Below are positions 7,237-9,307 of a DNA stretch of 9,307 bases, in pieces (the stretch's first letter is position 1; each line of letters begins with the position of its first letter). Both the position numbers and the translations under genes were made by a program. The notes beneath the pieces were generated by a model. The model made no database searches, was not told the DNA's origin, and worked only from the letters and a program-made list of their open reading frames with translations. The stretch is from Mesorhizobium amorphae. Lineage in GTDB: Bacteria; Pseudomonadota; Alphaproteobacteria; Rhizobiales; Rhizobiaceae. The stretch is taken from positions 1 to 9,307 of the forward strand of contig QFNI01000092.1 in assembly GCA_003240775.1 (NCBI GenBank), in the 5' to 3' direction.

Positions 7237-8126
7237 CGCGCGGCCTGTCCGAACAGGCCCTGCGGGCGGAACACGAGCACCAGCGCCACGAGCAGGGTCG
7301 CGATCATGCGGGCGAGCGTGGGCGTGAAGAAGGCGGAGATCACCCCGTCCGCCAGCCCGATCAGGAGAGCCGCCACCACCGTGCCGCGCAGGGAGCCGAG
7401 CCCGCCGATGATGACCACGATGAAGGACAGGAGCAGGGGGTCGAGGCCCATCAGGTAATAGGCCTGGCTGATGGGCACGATGAGAACGGCGGCAAGCGCC
7501 GCCAGTATGGCGCCCGCCGCGAACACGCCGGCATAGACGCGCGACACGGGGATGCCGAAGGCCTGGGCCGTTTCGCGGTCATATTGCGTGGCGCGCATGA
7601 CCAGGCCGATGCGGGTGCGGGTCAGCACGATCCAGGCGCCGACCAGGATCAGGATCGAGGCGGCGATCACGAAGAGCTTGTAGCCGGAATAGCCGAACCA
7701 CGGCATCTGCACGCGGAAAGTGAAGGGCGCGGGCACGGCCTGGGCGTTGGGTCCGTAGAAGGAAAGGGCTGCCTGCTGGAGGAGGTAGAGCAGGCCGATC
7801 GTGGCCACGATCGTGGCTTCGGGGTCGTAATGCAGGCGGCGCAGCACGAGGCGCTCGGAAAGAAGGGCAACGAGCCCCACGCCCAGCGGCGCCAGCACGA
7901 GCGCGGCGAGGAAGCCCAGGGCCGGGTGGCCGGGAAAGACCCCGCCGACCGCGTTCACCACGGCCCAGGCGAGCACCGCCCCCAGCATGAAGAACTCGCC
8001 ATGCGCGACATTGACCACGCGCATCACGCCGAACACCAGCGACAGGCCGAGCGCGGTCAGCGCAAGGGTCGCAGCGGAAACCAGCCCTTCGAGGAGGGCA
8101 AGAAGAAGGTGGGGTCCGAAGGCCAT
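7233..8126 (-). CDS. livH: HAAT-family ABC transporter permease LivH, 297 aa
   Basis: This is the partner permease of LivM. The motif GVMRVVNVAHGEFFMLGA, with Asn39 and His42, is the family hallmark near the N-terminus. A coupling segment RATQYDRETAQAFGIPVSRVY lies in the last cytoplasmic loop, and the C-terminus VFRPQGLFG is typical. Length and multi-helix profile fit the family. The ATG at 8124-8126 is the earliest possible start because an in-frame TAG abuts it. No Shine-Dalgarno sequence is visible just upstream, which is odd for a gene 254 bp after the previous one. A 30-codon open frame in a neighbouring register position ends with that same TAG and may deliver ribosomes to this start. 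The gene is separated from the binding-protein gene by an inverted repeat pair. Confidence 0.94.
   Translation of the reverse strand: MAFGPHLLLALLEGLVSAATLALTALGLSLVFGVMRVVNVAHGEFFMLGAVLAWAVVNAVGGVFPGHPALGFLAALVLAPLGVGLVALLSERLVLRRLHYDPEATIVATIGLLYLLQQAALSFYGPNAQAVPAPFTFRVQMPWFGYSGYKLFVIAASILILVGAWIVLTRTRIGLVMRATQYDRETAQAFGIPVSRVYAGVFAAGAILAALAAVLIVPISQAYYLMGLDPLLLSFIVVIIGGLGSLRGTVVAALLIGLADGVISAFFTPTLARMIATLLVALVLVFRPQGLFGQAAR
7242..7259 (-). promoter_or_regulatory. Hairpin covering the likely livM ribosome binding site
   Basis: Within the last codons of livH, GGCCTGT and ACAGGCC form a perfect 7-bp stem around a 4-nt loop, TCGG in the transcript. The stem ends 5 nt before the livM ATG and includes the GGACAGG that looks like its Shine-Dalgarno site. 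A ribosome finishing livH would melt it, so it may enforce coupled translation. The sequence also encodes a plausible LivH C-terminus (LFGQAAR), so the pairing could be incidental. Confidence 0.35.
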
Positions 8127-8219
8127 CTAGGATGCGGCCACGCGGCGCGAAACCCGGCGACGGTGAAGATGCCGAGCGCCCCGCGCTGCGGAAGTCCGCC
8201 AGACAGCCTCACCGCGCAT
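8127..8219 (-). CDS. Possible 30-aa leader ORF directly before livH
   Basis: An ATG at 8219 is preceded by GGAG with 4-nt spacing. It opens 30 codons ending in TAG at 8129-8127, immediately followed by the livH ATG. The peptide (MRGEAVWRTSAARGARHLHR and ten more residues) has nine Arg, no branched-chain run apart from single Val/Leu residues, and no resemblance to a known leader. Its possible importance is positional: livH has no ribosome binding site of its own, so termination here could allow reinitiation at livH. Arg-rich frames also arise by chance in GC-rich antisense or spacer DNA, and I rate a real gene as unlikely but worth listing. Confidence 0.2.
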   Translation of the reverse strand: MRGEAVWRTSAARGARHLHRRRVSRRVAAS

Positions 8220-8230
8220 CCCTCTCCACT

Positions 8231-8269
8231 CCCCCTCCCCCTTGAGGGGAGGGGTAAGGGGTGGGGGTA
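8231..8269 (-). repeat. Palindromic GC-rich repeat, copy C (liv operon pair)
   Basis: This is the same element as copies A, B and D, in the same orientation as B, with the core at 8231-8268. Plus-strand G-runs at 8246-8267 are G4-A-G4-TAA-G4-T-G5. With copy D it forms an inverted pair whose 39-nt arms match at 38 positions around a 24-nt spacer. The C-run tails face each other here, the reverse of the A/B geometry. In the liv transcript this copy is the 3' arm of the stem, about 104 nt before the livH start. No T-run follows the stem, so it is not an intrinsic terminator. Confidence 0.9.
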
Positions 8270-8293
8270 ACGTCGAACCAGATCCTGCCCCCA

Positions 8294-8332
8294 TACCCCC
8301 ACCCCATACCCCTCCCCTCAAGGGGGAGGGGG
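8294..8332 (+). repeat. Palindromic GC-rich repeat, copy D (liv operon pair)
   Basis: This is the fourth copy, in the same orientation as A, with the core at 8295-8332 and A in place of T/G at the variable NTA position. The plus strand carries five C-runs at 8288-8317, so the liv transcript, read from the minus strand, has five G-runs here: G4-A-G4-TAT-G4-T-G5-TAT-G5. In that RNA it is the 5' arm of the C/D stem and begins 48 nt after the stop of the binding-protein gene. Rigid structure at this spot could block 3' exonucleases or slow polymerase between the binding-protein and permease genes. Confidence 0.9.
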
Positions 8333-8380
8333 GCATCAGCGCATATACCAAACCACCCAGTTGCAATCCCCGAACCACCC

Positions 8381-9307
8381 TCACAACGCTTCCGTCGTGT
8401 AATCCCCTTCCGGCTCGTACAGCCCGTCCTCGATCGCGGTCTTGTGCACCACGTTGAGCTTCCCGCCCTCGACCTTGGAGATGTTCTGCGAGCCGAAGCA
8501 CTGGTGGATCTTGCCGTTGAAGCGCTTGGCGCCTTGGGGGTGCTCCGCGCCCTCGGCGAACTCGGTCATGGCCTCGGTCGCCTCCACGAGCTTCGCGCGG
8601 TCCTCGGGTCCGCGATAGGACGCCGCTTCCATCGCCGCCTTGATCACGTAGAGCGTTTCCCAGCAGCCGAACATGTGGGCCGCGGTGGAAACGTCCTTGG
8701 CGTCCGACACGGACGCACCATCGGCGTCGATGCCGACCGCGTCGCGATACATCTTCTCGTGCTCAGACGCGTTCGCCTGGAGCGTGCGGGGCATGCCCTC
8801 CCAGAAGTGAGAGCCTTCCAGAAATTCGAGGCCGGGGCTCTTCATGTCGACGGCTTCCAGGCTGTCGATGAAGCCGAAAAGCTTGGGTCCGGACGAGCCG
8901 TAGAACTCACCCATCTCCTTGACGAAGGTGAGAACGGCGGGACCCACCATCACGTGATAAATCACTTCGGTTTCGGAAGGGATTTGCGGGAAATAGCGGG
9001 TAAACGAGCTTTCCGTCGGCGGAATGGCGATCTGCGCCACGGCCTGGCCGCCCTGGGCCTCGATCGCGGGGGTGAAGAAGTTGCGGTGGTCGTGGCCGAA
9101 GGCATAGTCGGGGAAGATCATGGTGACCTTCTTGCCGAGATTGGCGGCGATCCAGGGCGCCATGGACGAAGCCTGCGAGCGCACATCGGTGATGCCGGGC
9201 TGGAAGCACCAGCGGTTCAGCTTGCCGGACGCCACGTGATAGCCTTCGGAAACCACGTAATAGGGAATCTTGAGCTCGCCCGCGGTGGGAGCCGAGCCCA
9301 CCACCAC
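8381..9307 (-). CDS. HAAT-family ABC transporter periplasmic substrate-binding protein (5' end outside window)
   Basis: This is the periplasmic (type I fold) binding protein that hands substrate to LivHM. The C-terminal 308-309 residues are visible. The frame is still open at the window edge, so the signal peptide and first part of lobe 1 are missing; the GTG codons at the edge are not a start. Family-typical segments are IPYYVVSEGYHV, WIAANLGKKVTMIFPDYAFG (start of a lobe-2 strand), GSHFWEGMPRT, and the late domain with AAHMFGCWETLYVIKAAMEA and KRFNGKIHQCFGSQNISKVE. The two Cys in the last third could form a disulfide, but this is a guess. It is first in the operon before livHMGF, as livK is in E. 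coli. I leave the symbol empty because the ligand is unknown: relatives bind branched-chain amino acids, amides, urea or aromatic compounds. The promoter lies outside the window. Confidence 0.9.
   Translation of the reverse strand: MVVGSAPTAGELKIPYYVVSEGYHVASGKLNRWCFQPGITDVRSQASSMAPWIAANLGKKVTMIFPDYAFGHDHRNFFTPAIEAQGGQAVAQIAIPPTESSFTRYFPQIPSETEVIYHVMVGPAVLTFVKEMGEFYGSSGPKLFGFIDSLEAVDMKSPGLEFLEGSHFWEGMPRTLQANASEHEKMYRDAVGIDADGASVSDAKDVSTAAHMFGCWETLYVIKAAMEAASYRGPEDRAKLVEATEAMTEFAEGAEHPQGAKRFNGKIHQCFGSQNISKVEGGKLNVVHKTAIEDGLYEPEGDYTTEAL

Noticed and set aside
8057..8501. 81- and 124-codon minus-strand frames across the gap between the binding-protein gene and livH
   Set aside because: Their bulk is translation of repeat copies C and D plus overlap with real genes. 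Only the last 30 codons of the longer one were kept, as a low-confidence leader ORF.

Overview
The window reads as ordinary chromosomal housekeeping DNA from a high-GC alphaproteobacterium, most likely in the Hyphomicrobiales (rhizobia and relatives). The reasons are strong G/C bias at third codon positions, a GlnD with the alphaproteobacterial layout, and glnD lying next to murJ (mviN), a neighbourhood I know from rhizobial genomes. I cannot name the genus.

Left part, positions 1-4815: a nearly complete glnD (PII uridylyltransferase / uridylyl-removing enzyme; only its first few dozen codons lie outside the window) is followed by a 529-bp gap and then murJ, the lipid II flippase, on the same strand. 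The gap holds two facing copies of a GC-rich palindromic repeat and, on the opposite strand, a small unrecognised gene with a good ribosome binding site that diverges from murJ.

Right part, positions 9307-4872, all on the minus strand: a branched-chain/hydrophobic amino acid type (HAAT) ABC transporter operon in the order substrate-binding protein (5' end outside the window), livH, livM, livG, livF. The three junctions livH-livM, livM-livG and livG-livF are all 4-nt ATGA overlaps, so the four inner-membrane components are probably translationally coupled. The substrate-binding protein gene is separated from livH by 254 bp that carries a second pair of the same repeat, arranged back-to-back. 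The liv operon and murJ converge on a 56-bp gap with a short hairpin.

The most interesting signal is the repeat family. Four copies share a 38-nt core that differs at one position only. Each copy combines a 9-bp hairpin with four G-runs that fit a four-tier G-quadruplex, and the copies occur as two inverted pairs with opposite geometry. The pair in the liv operon sits where E. coli has REP elements between malE and malF, which suggests a role in making more binding protein than permease. I see no phage, transposase, CRISPR array, tRNA, rRNA or toxin-antitoxin genes, and no evidence of a new multi-gene system.
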